A stretch of 64,000 nucleotides of DNA from contig NZ_AVQK01000023.1 in assembly GCF_001401755.1 (NCBI RefSeq), positions 62,001-126,000 of the forward strand, given 5' to 3'. The notes beneath the pieces were generated by a model. It saw only the letters and a program-made list of their open reading frames with translations, had not been told where the DNA came from and did no database searches. Below are positions 53,326 to 62,834 of this stretch, piece after piece (position 1 is the stretch's first letter; the number at the start of each line of letters is the position of its first letter). This DNA comes from Aquimarina longa SW024. Lineage in GTDB: Bacteria > Bacteroidota > Bacteroidia > Flavobacteriales > Flavobacteriaceae. The translations under genes and the position numbers were made by a program.

Positions 53326-54140
53326 AGTGGGAATTTTTTCATATAATCCATTGCATTAAGAGTAACGGTATTAATATTATTATGGTTCAAAGCTATATTT
53401 GCTGGTAGCATCTCTCCATCTGTGTAAACATTTTCTCCATTCTTATCTGTTTTAAACATTGATCCAGCACCAGTTCCTTTACCTACTAAGGCGTATACGT
53501 TTCCTTTCCCTACTGTTTCTGCAAATTCCTGAGCAAAGGAGCCTTTTGGATCTTCCATATAAGGTTGATTACTTAATACATGATCTCCAGAAGATGTTAA
53601 TTGCCCACCTGCATTACATCCCCAAAAATAGATTTCACATCCATCTGCGAATGAGGTTATTGCTAGCTCCGTTAGTTCTGTTGTTTGAGTACTTGCTGGG
53701 ATATATACATTTTCATGAATTTCTACTCTTCTGAGGTCTCTTCCTCCATCCTGAACCTCGTCTAACCAATTAATAGTATCTCCATCATATTCTACCCCAT
53801 CAATGGTACGCTTACCTGTAAATCCTCCTAAGTTTATTCCATGTTGCCATGCATGAGAGTAGATGTCTAATCTTTTGATTTCTGTCCTAGATTTTATTTT
53901 ATTAAAAAAATCTTTATCTGTAGGGCAAAAAAGAACTTCGAAGTTGCCATCAGTATATTGTGCTTTATTAACCTCATTCCTGCCTTCTGCAACTAGCTTA
54001 AAAGCATCTCCTGCATTATGCCCTGAATATCCTGGGGCTAAATACCCACTACCATATAATACTAAGTATGTTTCTGTTTTAACCTCTTCTTCTCTCTCAA
54101 TAGTTTCTATTTCTCCAAATACTACTCTAGCAGCCGCCAT
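53322..54140 (-). CDS. Candidate effector with caspase/CHAT-like His/Cys pair
   Basis: 272 residues, no signal peptide. A mixed alpha/beta core with IKRLDIYSHAWQHGINLGGF (H96, H100) followed ~75 residues later by EIYFWGCNAGGQL (C175) and then SFAQEFAETVGKGNVYALVG. H-G...G-C-x-A-G-G with a fA...v.A..G helix is the layout of the caspase/gingipain-type (C14, CHAT, DUF4347-like) fold, where His and Cys are the dyad. Located two genes after VgrG. Fold assignment is from motif order only; substrate unknown. Confidence 0.55.
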   Translation of the reverse strand: MAAARVVFGEIETIEREEEVKTETYLVLYGSGYLAPGYSGHNAGDAFKLVAEGRNEVNKAQYTDGNFEVLFCPTDKDFFNKIKSRTEIKRLDIYSHAWQHGINLGGFTGKRTIDGVEYDGDTINWLDEVQDGGRDLRRVEIHENVYIPASTQTTELTELAITSFADGCEIYFWGCNAGGQLTSSGDHVLSNQPYMEDPKGSFAQEFAETVGKGNVYALVGKGTGAGSMFKTDKNGENVYTDGEMLPANIALNHNNINTVTLNAMDYMKKFPL

Positions 54141-54297
54141 TACTAATCACTTTTTTGTTACTAATTAGATTAAGATCTCCTTCTGAGGCTTCTACAATCA
54201 TACGATTTGCATTTTTATATAACGTACCTCCTACAACTGCCTCGTATTTATTTTCTACTCTTATGGTGTAGTTGTTTGCTTGTCTTGTTATCGCCAT
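54127..54297 (-). CDS. 56-residue protein between VgrG and the caspase-like effector
   Basis: ATG at 54297, stop at 54127. It reads MAITRQANNYTIRVENKYEA, then GGTLYKNANRMIVEASEGDL and a short tail ending in Cys. It starts 2 bp before the end of VgrG and its last 14 bases overlap the start of the caspase-like gene in another frame, a layout that couples translation of all three. The E-A-S-E-G-D-L-N-L-I stretch echoes the beta-helix repeats at the VgrG C-terminus. A small adaptor or chaperone is plausible; no family recognised. Confidence 0.55.
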   Translation of the reverse strand: MAITRQANNYTIRVENKYEAVVGGTLYKNANRMIVEASEGDLNLISNKKVISNGGC

Positions 54298-54299
54298 CT

Positions 54300-56135
54300 C
54301 TAAAATAATTTACTTTTTTCTGAACTATTTATCCGTACTGACTTAGTACTCTGCATGGTCATATTTTCTTCTGCACTAAAGAGTGATATTTCTTTTGCAT
54401 ACTCATCAGAGATATTGGATTGCCTACTAAAATTAGTGTCGATAATATCTTGACGATTATTTGATGTTTCTCTCATATCTCCAGAGGCGCTTAATAACAT
54501 ATCTTTATTAGCTACTATAGAGATATTTTCTCCTGCTCCCTGAGCCATCATTTCTCCTGCACTGATATTAATATTTTTACCGGCTGTCATGGTAATATTT
54601 TCTCCTGCAGTGATATTAATGTCTTTTAATGCATTGATACTTATGGTTTCTCCTGCGGTATCTATAACGATATGATTTCCTTTTTTATCGGTTATGGTGA
54701 TTCTTTCGGAATTACGAATATCATTAAACTCTAATGTATGTCCACTTCTGGTACGAATTGCCTTGATATCATTGTTTTGTGTTCTCCAATTACTTGGTTT
54801 TTTAGTACCATTGTATAAAGCTCCTAGTACATATGGATGCTCTGCATTTCCATTTTCAAATCCTACTAAAACCTCTTCTCCTAGCTCTGGGATAAAATGA
54901 AATCCTTTCTCTCCTCCTGCATGTGGGGTAACTATTCGTATCCATGGTGTCATCCCACCCATAGGTTTTTGCCAAGGAAATTGTACTCTAATTCTACCCA
55001 TTGAATTAGGGTCTGAGTTTTCTACTACAGTTGCTACTTGTGTATCACTTTTTGGATATGCATGTATATTGGCATTAGGATATATATTACCTTCTGCAGT
55101 TACGGCTTCAAATTTATTTTGATATTCTCCATTCTCTGTATTGGTATGGATTACTTTAATAACTCTATAAACTCCATAGTCTGTTGCATCTCCTCTAATG
55201 GCAATTGTTCCTCCTATACATACTCCTGGATTGTCACTAACTCCTGCAATAACCACTTGTTTGATATCTGTAGCTTTTTTTTGTTGTTCTACATGAGAGT
55301 CTAATCGTCGTCTCAGGTTTGGATCATTATAAGAGTTTACATAAACATTTGTCTCTTTGGCAAAAATCTCAGTACTTTTTTTACTTACAAAACTATTAAA
55401 CCCGTTTAGATCAGAGTTTACTTGTGATGTAGCTGCATTATAGTGTTCATCTATAAGGTAATCATTCGTAAAATAGTTATAATGATTGGATGAAGGTTTT
55501 AAATTCATCGAGAATTGCTGCAAGTCATGACCATATATAAGAGGGATAGGGTCGTTATTCTCTGGGGTTCCAAAAACTAATGCTTTTCCATCATAATAAA
55601 ACCATTGCCCATATTGTGCTGCTAATCGACTGGCATATCTAAAAGAGCTTTCATTAGCTTGTACACTATAATGTATCGTATCAGAATAATTAGGAGTAAA
55701 TTTAGTCTCTAATTTTGATCGATCATATCCCTGAAAGTTTTTTTCTAAAATCTCTGTAAGATTGATATCACTATGAGACTCATAATGTGGTCCATCATCT
55801 GTAATGATACTACAACTATATCCCTGGATTACAACGATATCACCATCTTGTGCATGAAATCCTTTTAGATTATTAACATTAGTTACAACTCCTTTAAACT
55901 CTAGCTGCTTATATCTAGACAAATTAACAATAGAAGAGACTTGTATTATTAATGTTTCTCCAAGAAAGTTTCGTGTTTCTGAAGCTAATTCTCCTATCAA
56001 TGCTTCTAAAGCATCCATACGACATATTAGTTTGAAAGAATGATGTGCATCTATATTTTGCTCTAGAGTAAACTCTTTAAAAGTCTTAATAAGCTTGCCT
56101 CCTATAAAAATCTGTGTATTGGTTTGTAATGCCAT
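54300..56135 (-). CDS. vgrG: VgrG (TssI) spike protein of type VI secretion
   Basis: 611 residues from the ATG at 56135 (MALQTNTQIFIGGKLIKTFK); an ATG 36 bp earlier would add 12 residues. The gp27-like base region is followed by the gp5 OB-fold (VVENSDPNSMGRIRVQFPWQ, MTPWIRIVTPHAG, FIPELGEEVLVGFENGNAEH, PYVLGALYNG). The C-terminal beta-prism repeats are NALKDINITAGENITMTAGK and INISAGEMMAQGAGENISIV. It heads the minus-strand island, with no tss sheath/baseplate genes in the window. Confidence 0.9.
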   Translation of the reverse strand: MALQTNTQIFIGGKLIKTFKEFTLEQNIDAHHSFKLICRMDALEALIGELASETRNFLGETLIIQVSSIVNLSRYKQLEFKGVVTNVNNLKGFHAQDGDIVVIQGYSCSIITDDGPHYESHSDINLTEILEKNFQGYDRSKLETKFTPNYSDTIHYSVQANESSFRYASRLAAQYGQWFYYDGKALVFGTPENNDPIPLIYGHDLQQFSMNLKPSSNHYNYFTNDYLIDEHYNAATSQVNSDLNGFNSFVSKKSTEIFAKETNVYVNSYNDPNLRRRLDSHVEQQKKATDIKQVVIAGVSDNPGVCIGGTIAIRGDATDYGVYRVIKVIHTNTENGEYQNKFEAVTAEGNIYPNANIHAYPKSDTQVATVVENSDPNSMGRIRVQFPWQKPMGGMTPWIRIVTPHAGGEKGFHFIPELGEEVLVGFENGNAEHPYVLGALYNGTKKPSNWRTQNNDIKAIRTRSGHTLEFNDIRNSERITITDKKGNHIVIDTAGETISINALKDINITAGENITMTAGKNINISAGEMMAQGAGENISIVANKDMLLSASGDMRETSNNRQDIIDTNFSRQSNISDEYAKEISLFSAEENMTMQSTKSVRINSSEKSKLF

Positions 56136-56171
56136 AGTATTGTATTGGTTAGCGTGTAAAATATCGATCAT

Positions 56172-56605
56172 AAAAGAACGAAAAAATACGCCTTTATATT
56201 TAGTAATATATGATAAATTATTGTTAAACCGTAATACGCTTCTTCTTATAAGCTCCTCTTATTAAAGCAACTACTAATCTCCTAATTATCTATATTACTA
56301 AAGCGCTAATGCTTCTTATATGACTTAAAATATATTTACTACTCAAAAATAATACTATAATTAATCTCTAAATACACCGTATTCAGTGAAAAAATAGTTT
56401 TTATAAATCAATACTATAAAAAAACCCGATAAGTTAACTTATCGGGCTTACAAATAGAGAATGGGGGACATTAAGGACAATTTGTTATCAATCAAATCTT
56501 ATATATCTGTCACTTAATTTTCACTATTTGCTAAAATGTATACTATCCTAAAAATGAATATGGCACTAAATAAATTTACAAACTAGGTACTCATTTTAAG
56601 GCTAT
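56172..56605. other. Spacer between vgrG and the DUF6438 gene
   Basis: Contains the terminator at 56425-56446 and AT-rich sequence that presumably includes the vgrG promoter. No RNA gene or other ORF recognised. Confidence 0.4.
56425..56446 (-). terminator. Palindromic terminator
   Basis: CCCGATAAG / CTTATCGGG with a TTAA centre, exact over 22 bp. A-rich on the plus side (reading as T tract for minus-strand transcription of the genes at 56606-58095). Confidence 0.65.
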
Positions 56606-57055
56606 TTAATTTTTATCATAATATGTATGATCTGATATAATCTTATCTAATATGCGCGCTATTTTTGCATCAATTTTTTTTACAAAATCATTAACCTCTA
56701 TAGAATAATATTTATATATTCCTTTACTAAATTGTAAGGTAGTTATTGATTTATCTAATACCCTTTTAAAGGGTAGTTTCTTATAGGGTTCTTTATATAA
56801 CATTGTTTTTAATTCCATAAGCTCTTCTGCATTCAATCTACTTTTAACAATTCCTTTAATAGCTACATTATCTATCCCTGAATAAGACATGGAACCATCT
56901 TCATAAATCCATAAATCATAAACCGGACAAGTCGTGCGACAAGAGCTTTTTGAATAATACACCAGAACGTCATCTTTTAAAGAAGTAGTCTTAGAGGCTT
57001 GTTTACATTTACAAGAAGTGTTTAATAATATACATACTATTATTAAATATTTCAT
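56606..57055 (-). CDS. DUF6438 lipoprotein
   Basis: 149 residues with lipobox LLNTSC followed by a Cys/Lys-rich start. The motif SSCRTTCPVYDLWIYEDGSM followed by YSGIDN fits the DUF6438 pattern of small beta-rich lipoproteins. Downstream of the zinc-protease-like lipoprotein (59 bp). Function unknown. Confidence 0.7.
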   Translation of the reverse strand: MKYLIIVCILLNTSCKCKQASKTTSLKDDVLVYYSKSSCRTTCPVYDLWIYEDGSMSYSGIDNVAIKGIVKSRLNAEELMELKTMLYKEPYKKLPFKRVLDKSITTLQFSKGIYKYYSIEVNDFVKKIDAKIARILDKIISDHTYYDKN

Positions 57056-57114
57056 ATGTTCATATTTTATGATTTCTAAACGAGTATTTTACTAGTTATA
57101 AACTTTTTATAAAC

Positions 57115-58095
57115 TTAATCTCCATGAGAAAGGCAGCTTTTTTTATTTCTATTTGCAAAAACATGTGTGTTTTTTAATGTTCCTAAAACTGATAAAGATC
57201 TCTTACTCTTTTTTGTAATATTCTTTCTAATATGATTTCTAAATTTTATCATTTCTTTATCATCATACATTATCTTTATTTTTTGCTCTACTCTATTATT
57301 TACGTTTACTTTTACTCCCCCTGATCTGATTACAAACTCAGTAAAGACTTCTGCTATATCTTCTCCTGGATTGGTAGATGCATACGGGGTCACATATCGT
57401 TCTTTATATTTATTATAAAAATTCATTTTTGCAGTTTCACTATTCGAACCTTTGAATTCTCCCCATATATCTGCCCAATGATTTTGATATAATATATTGA
57501 TGTTAGATTTTTTTCTTGAACACCCTTCTCCTGTAAAAAAATTAGTACACTCATCTTCTGATATAGTAGAGTTTACCTGTGCTTTTTCTAGGGTAATAAT
57601 ATGTCCTAATTCGTGTATAATAGTATATGTTATTTCACCACCACTGTCAAAGATTCCATTATAATAAGCATCATCTACAGCTATCCCCATTTGCCATTTT
57701 GATAAATCATTGCTATTGGACACTACATACCCTGCACTATCGCCATTACCAAAATAAATCATAAACTCGCTCATCTTAGATCTATACTCTATTGGAACAA
57801 TCTTTTTTACCAAATTCCATACCTGTTGATGCTTTTTAGTATCTTTTTGGAACTCTAAAAATTTCCCTTTTACTTTAAAATCTTTTTCTTTTATAATATG
57901 ATCTCCATCAACTTTATATAGAGTTATAAATTTTTCTTCTTTTTTAACTATACCTCCATCTACATCCGTGTTTTGCTCTGATACAGGTATAATTGCATCA
58001 TCATCTTTTTTACATGATTGAATAGAAATCATTACAATCCCTAAAAAAATGATTATTACACAATTTAATATCCTTAGCTTTTTCGTTATACTCAT
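57115..58095 (-). CDS. Lipoprotein with a zinc-protease HELGH motif
   Basis: 326 residues from the ATG at 58095; an ATG at 58134 adds 13 residues before the signal. Lipoprotein signal VIIIFLGIVMISIQSC. In the catalytic region, EITYTIIHELGHIITLEKAQ holds HExxH, and about 95 residues later PGEDIAEVFTEFVIRSG supplies a candidate third Glu ligand, the arrangement of gluzincin-like secreted zinc proteases. About 300 bp before the ECF sigma gene, divergent from it. Substrate unknown. Confidence 0.7.
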   Translation of the reverse strand: MSITKKLRILNCVIIIFLGIVMISIQSCKKDDDAIIPVSEQNTDVDGGIVKKEEKFITLYKVDGDHIIKEKDFKVKGKFLEFQKDTKKHQQVWNLVKKIVPIEYRSKMSEFMIYFGNGDSAGYVVSNSNDLSKWQMGIAVDDAYYNGIFDSGGEITYTIIHELGHIITLEKAQVNSTISEDECTNFFTGEGCSRKKSNINILYQNHWADIWGEFKGSNSETAKMNFYNKYKERYVTPYASTNPGEDIAEVFTEFVIRSGGVKVNVNNRVEQKIKIMYDDKEMIKFRNHIRKNITKKSKRSLSVLGTLKNTHVFANRNKKSCLSHGD

Positions 58096-58386
58096 ATCCA
58101 ATTCTTTTTTCACAAACAACAAGTTGTTTAGCAAACACCCTATTATTTATTTTCTTTTTTTTAATATCATTTAAATATTTTTTAGAAAAAATATAGGGTA
58201 AATGGCTTCTTTACTGTTGTTATTACAAATGGATATAGTACCCCTAAAAAAGATTAAAAAATGAATACTATCTTAGTATAGAAATGGCTTTAGCTTTTCA
58301 ACATTAAGACACTGTAAAACAATAAATTAAAAAAATATTATTTAAATTTATTTAAATATCTTAGTTTAAAAAATGTAAGCTCTCAT

Positions 58387-58908
58387 ATGATGACTGAAAA
58401 ACAAAAATCTATTTGTGATGAAAAAACTTTTAAAATAATTTTTGATAACCATTCTGAAGTAATTACTAATTTCATTTACTATAAATGTGGAGATCTTAAA
58501 CAAGCAGAAGATATCACTCAGGATGCATTTGTAAAACTTTGGAAAAATTGCAGAAAAGTACTTTTTGAAAAAGCGAAGTCTTTTTTAATGAAAGTAGCTC
58601 AAAATGCTTTTTTTAATGAGTTAAATCATAAAAAAGTAATTTTAAAATATAATCAGCAAAGCTTTTCTTCTATACAATATGAGTATAGCCCTCATTTTTT
58701 ATTAGAAGAAAAAGAGTTTATGATAAAATTACAACATAGTATTGCTGAGCTTCCTCAAAAACAACGAGAAGTTTTCTTACTAAGTAGAAAAGACAAAAAA
58801 ACCTATAAGGAAATTGCAGAAATTATAGGATTGACACAAAAAGCAGTAGAACGAAGAATGCATTTAGCATTACTAGAATTAAGAGAAAAATTAGGGCGAG
58901 CAATATAA
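58387..58908 (+). CDS. ECF RNA polymerase sigma factor
   Basis: 173 residues. Region 2: LKQAEDITQDAFVKLWKNCR. Region 4: QKQREVFLLSRKDKKTYKEI and AEIIGLTQKAVERRMHLALL. A Bacteroidota ECF sigma in a sigma/anti-sigma/receptor unit; the FecR-type gene starts 12 bp downstream. The gene begins ATGATG, so the second Met is equally plausible. Confidence 0.9.
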   Translation: MMTEKQKSICDEKTFKIIFDNHSEVITNFIYYKCGDLKQAEDITQDAFVKLWKNCRKVLFEKAKSFLMKVAQNAFFNELNHKKVILKYNQQSFSSIQYEYSPHFLLEEKEFMIKLQHSIAELPQKQREVFLLSRKDKKTYKEIAEIIGLTQKAVERRMHLALLELREKLGRAI

Positions 58909-58920
58909 TATAAAACCAAA

Positions 58921-59829
58921 ATGGAAGATTTAAATAATACAGATGATTTTTTAGCCAAATGGGCTAGTGGAGAATTATCAGAACAAGAAATGAATACTTT
59001 TAGACAGTCTAAGGACTACATCTTATATGAAACTATTCTGGAAGGAACAAAATTACTAGATGTACCTAAAGTTGACAATGAACGACTTTTTGAGCGTATC
59101 CATGAAGATGTAATTAAAAATAAAAAAGTAATCCCTATGATTCCTAAATGGCTATATGCTGTTGCTGCAAGTATTGCACTAATCATAGGGTCTACTTTCT
59201 TTTTTAATCAGAATACTACTTACCAATCAGGGTTTGGTGAACAGCTTACTATAATACTTCCTGATGGTTCTGAAACAATACTTAATGCTAAATCAAAATT
59301 GTATTATAAAAAAAGTAATTGGAAAAATTCTGAACGAACTGTATTTTTAGAAGGAGAGGCCTTCTTTAAGGTAAAGAAAGGAAGTACGTTTTCTGTAAAA
59401 TCAAAAGATAGAACTGTCTCTGTATTAGGCACTCAGTTTAATGTTAATGCCAATCATGATTTTTTTGAAGTAATTTGTTATGAAGGAAAAGTTAAAGTAG
59501 CAAATACTACTATTTCAAAAATAATTACCAAAGGAGAAGCTGTAAGAAATATCAATTCTTCTTTTGAAGAATGGAAACTAAATGATACTGTTCCTTCTTG
59601 GACTATTGGAGAGAGTAGTTTTACCAATACTCCTTTAGAACAAGTGATTACTGCTCTAGAAAATCAATATCAGATTACTATTAATAGTCAGTATATCGAT
59701 ACCAATCAGCGATATAGTGGAGGGTTTACACATACTAATTTAAAAAATGCTTTACAAACTATTTTTGATGCTATGAATATTAAATTTAATTTTACCGATA
59801 AAAATACAATAGAATTATCTGTAAAATAA
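58921..59829 (+). CDS. FecR-type anti-sigma factor
   Basis: 302 residues. An N-terminal cytoplasmic part binds the sigma, then a transmembrane helix (WLYAVAASIALIIGSTFFF), FecR domain (GEQLTIILPDGSETILNAKS; RTVFLEGEAFFKVKKGSTFS) and a C-terminal DUF4974-like domain (TNTPLEQVITALENQYQITI). Receives the signal from the TonB receptor encoded next and controls the sigma factor. The stop is immediately followed by the receptor ATG. Confidence 0.9.
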   Translation: MEDLNNTDDFLAKWASGELSEQEMNTFRQSKDYILYETILEGTKLLDVPKVDNERLFERIHEDVIKNKKVIPMIPKWLYAVAASIALIIGSTFFFNQNTTYQSGFGEQLTIILPDGSETILNAKSKLYYKKSNWKNSERTVFLEGEAFFKVKKGSTFSVKSKDRTVSVLGTQFNVNANHDFFEVICYEGKVKVANTTISKIITKGEAVRNINSSFEEWKLNDTVPSWTIGESSFTNTPLEQVITALENQYQITINSQYIDTNQRYSGGFTHTNLKNALQTIFDAMNIKFNFTDKNTIELSVK

Positions 59830-62391
59830 ATGAAATACGTATTACTACTACTTGTTTTCTTTTTTTTTCTGAGCGTTAACGCTCAGAAAAAAAAAGAAAA
59901 CATTCATTATACCAATTTCTCATTAGATAATTTTCTAAATGAGTTAGAGTTATTATTTGATATAAAATTCTCATACAACACTACATCATTTAAAGAACTA
60001 TCTATATCAATAGAAAAGGATGCTGTTTCTCTAAAGGAAATCATAACTATATTATCAGATCGATATGCTATCCATTTTAAACAAATTGATGATCGCTATT
60101 ATGTAGTAAATTTTGATGATAAAATTTCTATTTGTGGCTATTTAATAGATGACAAATCTAATATTATCGAAGGAGCTAGCATCATTAATAAAATAAAAAA
60201 GACAGGCACTCTATCTGATGAGAACGGCTCTTTTGTATTAATAGAAAACAGCATATCAGATACTATAACAATTTCTTATCTAGGATACAAAACAATTTCT
60301 TTTCCTATCAAGAATCTGGTTAAAAAAAAATGTGATACTTATACATTAAACCCAGAAGGATTTGTGCTAAATGAATTAGTCATAAAAGAATATTTAACTT
60401 CGGGAATCGTAAAAAACCGAGACGGATCAATTAAAATTAGACCTAATGATCAAAGTATTATTTCTGGCTTATCAGAACCCGATATTTTACAGAGCATCCA
60501 GCTTCTACCTGGTATAGAAAGCCCACAGGAAACTGCTTCTGGAATATATATAAGAGGAGGTACTCCTGATCAAAACTTAATTTTATGGGACGGTATTAAA
60601 ATGTATAATTCTGATCATTTTTTTGGGTTAATATCTGCTTTTAATCCTTATATAACAGAAGACATTACGATTTATAAAAATGGAACTCAACCTATCTATG
60701 GAGATCGAGTATCTGGAGTTATTGATATCAAAACAGATCAAAAGGTTCCAAAAGAGATATCTGGTGGAATAGGAGTTAATATGACCCATGCAGATGCCTA
60801 CTTAAAACTACCCCTTTCTGAAAAAACAGCTATTTTTTTATCTACCAGAAGATCAATAACAGATGTTATTGAAACGCCAACAATCAATACATATTCTGAA
60901 AGATCTTTTCAGAACACAAGTATTACCGAGAACCTATCTAATTTTGACCCTCGATTTATAGAAAGTAAAGAGCTATTTTACTTTACTGATGCAACTTTAA
61001 AATTAATTACAAATCTTTCTGAGAAAGATAATATCTCCATATCTAATTTATTTACCCGAAATAAACTTAATTACTCTTTTAAAGATGTCGATTTTGCTGA
61101 TATTTCTAGTGATGAATTAGCTATCAAAAATTTTGGAACAAATATCAAATGGAATCGTAAATGGAATTCTCGATTCTCTTCCGAAATGCAATTATCATTC
61201 TCTGAATATGATTTAAAATATAATGGAAGATATCTTTTTACTAATCAAGACCTAACTGTTGTAAAAAAGAATACAATTAAAGAACATGGATTATTATTTC
61301 ATTCTAACTGGGATATCGTTCCTCACATCACTTTTTCTAATGGGTATCAATTATATACTAATAATGTTTCTTACTATATAGAAAACAACGACGATATTTT
61401 TCTGGATACTCAGGGCTATCCCACTCATAGTCTATATTCTCAATTAGAATACAGCACTCCTAAAACATGGCTTATTAACTTTGGTGCAAGGGGGACATAT
61501 TACTCTGGATTACAATCTGTTTTTATCGAACCAAGACTTTATATAGAAAGAAAATTAGGCAACTATTTTAGAGTCAATGGATCGGTAGAAATCAAAAATC
61601 AATCTATTAGCCAAATTATTGAATTTTCTACCTTCAGTTTTGGCTTAGAGAATCAAGTATGGCTTTTAGCTAAAGAACAAGAAATACCTTTATTAAGAAG
61701 TCATCAATATACAGCAGGAGGGTTATTTCATTCAAAAAACTTGGATATAGAGACAGATACTTATTATAGAAAAACAATAGGACTCACTTCTATAACTCGA
61801 GGTTTTGAATCGTCTGATTCTAATTTGTTTTATGAAGGAGAGAGTATATCTAAAGGGATTGATCTTTTAATCAAAAAGAAAATCAGAAAATATTCAACAG
61901 CATTCGGATATTCATTTTCTGATACAGAATTTATGTTTGACACACTTAATCAAAGTAAAACTTTTAAAGGAAATAATAATATTACACATTCTATTTCTTG
62001 GTCGCATGCGTATCAATGGAAAAAAATTCAGTTTTCATTAGGATGGAAATACCATACAGGAATTCCATTTACTACTGCTACAGGGTTTTCTATCGAAGAG
62101 GATGAAATTATAATTGACTATGAATCTACTAATACAATGAAACTACCTGATTATCATAGATTAGACTTTTCTGTTGTATATGATTTTAACTGGTCTGCAA
62201 AAAATGACAGAGTTAAAAGTCGTATAGGATTTTCTTTACTAAACATTTATAAGAGAAAAAATATATTAAACCGTAGTTATGCAGTATATGAAATAACAAA
62301 TATAGATAATAGTATATCTTACGAATTAAGAGAAATCAATAGATATTCTCTAGGAGTAACTCCTAATATTAGTTTTAGAGTTAGTTTTTAA
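59830..62391 (+). CDS. TonB-dependent receptor with N-terminal signalling (STN) and carboxypeptidase-like domains
   Basis: 853 residues. Signal peptide (LLLLVFFFFLSVNAQ), STN-type domain (FSLDNFLNELELLFDIKFSY; VSLKEIITILSDRYAIHF), carboxypeptidase-regulatory-like beta-sandwich (GYLIDDKSNIIEGASIINKI), plug (LLPGIESPQETASGIYIRGG; NLILWDGIKMYNSDHF; IYGDRVSGVIDIKT) and a beta-barrel ending in RVSF with a C-terminal Phe. Size is modest for Bacteroidota SusC-type receptors, and no SusD gene follows. The STN domain signals to the FecR protein when substrate binds. Substrate unknown. Confidence 0.88.
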   Translation: MKYVLLLLVFFFFLSVNAQKKKENIHYTNFSLDNFLNELELLFDIKFSYNTTSFKELSISIEKDAVSLKEIITILSDRYAIHFKQIDDRYYVVNFDDKISICGYLIDDKSNIIEGASIINKIKKTGTLSDENGSFVLIENSISDTITISYLGYKTISFPIKNLVKKKCDTYTLNPEGFVLNELVIKEYLTSGIVKNRDGSIKIRPNDQSIISGLSEPDILQSIQLLPGIESPQETASGIYIRGGTPDQNLILWDGIKMYNSDHFFGLISAFNPYITEDITIYKNGTQPIYGDRVSGVIDIKTDQKVPKEISGGIGVNMTHADAYLKLPLSEKTAIFLSTRRSITDVIETPTINTYSERSFQNTSITENLSNFDPRFIESKELFYFTDATLKLITNLSEKDNISISNLFTRNKLNYSFKDVDFADISSDELAIKNFGTNIKWNRKWNSRFSSEMQLSFSEYDLKYNGRYLFTNQDLTVVKKNTIKEHGLLFHSNWDIVPHITFSNGYQLYTNNVSYYIENNDDIFLDTQGYPTHSLYSQLEYSTPKTWLINFGARGTYYSGLQSVFIEPRLYIERKLGNYFRVNGSVEIKNQSISQIIEFSTFSFGLENQVWLLAKEQEIPLLRSHQYTAGGLFHSKNLDIETDTYYRKTIGLTSITRGFESSDSNLFYEGESISKGIDLLIKKKIRKYSTAFGYSFSDTEFMFDTLNQSKTFKGNNNITHSISWSHAYQWKKIQFSLGWKYHTGIPFTTATGFSIEEDEIIIDYESTNTMKLPDYHRLDFSVVYDFNWSAKNDRVKSRIGFSLLNIYKRKNILNRSYAVYEITNIDNSISYELREINRYSLGVTPNISFRVSF

Positions 62392-62455
62392 ATACCACTA
62401 AATTGTATCGAATTAAAAATCAAGTTTTTCGCCTAATCATTCTATATATATTAAT

Positions 62456-62821
62456 CTATATATCTACATATTTATCAACCGTTCGTTCGGTTTGCAGTTC
62501 TCCTGTATGCTTAGCGCTTTGTTTTTCAAAAAGCAATACATGCACTTCTTCATTATTCTTGGTAAAAGGACAATGTTCAACTCCCTTAGGAACAACGATA
62601 AGTTCACCCGGTTTAACAGATATTGTTTCATCTCTAAATTTCATGTACAGCGTGCCTTTTAGCACCTGAAACAATTCATCTTCATCATCATGTTTATGCC
62701 AAATAAAATCACCACAAAATTTAGCTAAGTATACTTGATTATCATCTACTGTAGCAATACGGTGCGGATGCCATTGTTTATCAAATTTTGATAATTTTTC
62801 ATTTATATTAATTGCTTCCAT
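62456..62821 (-). CDS. Small cupin-domain protein
   Basis: 121 residues. Single cupin: AKFCGDFIWHKHDDEDELFQ supplies HxH and Glu ligands, then LYMKFRDETISVKPGELIVV and PKGVEHCPFTKN the second motif. Small stand-alone cupin, cytosolic, metal-binding. No clear substrate; 13 bp after the thioesterase gene, with which it is probably co-transcribed. Confidence 0.8.
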   Translation of the reverse strand: MEAININEKLSKFDKQWHPHRIATVDDNQVYLAKFCGDFIWHKHDDEDELFQVLKGTLYMKFRDETISVKPGELIVVPKGVEHCPFTKNNEEVHVLLFEKQSAKHTGELQTERTVDKYVDI

Positions 62822-62834
62822 AAAAATTAAATAT

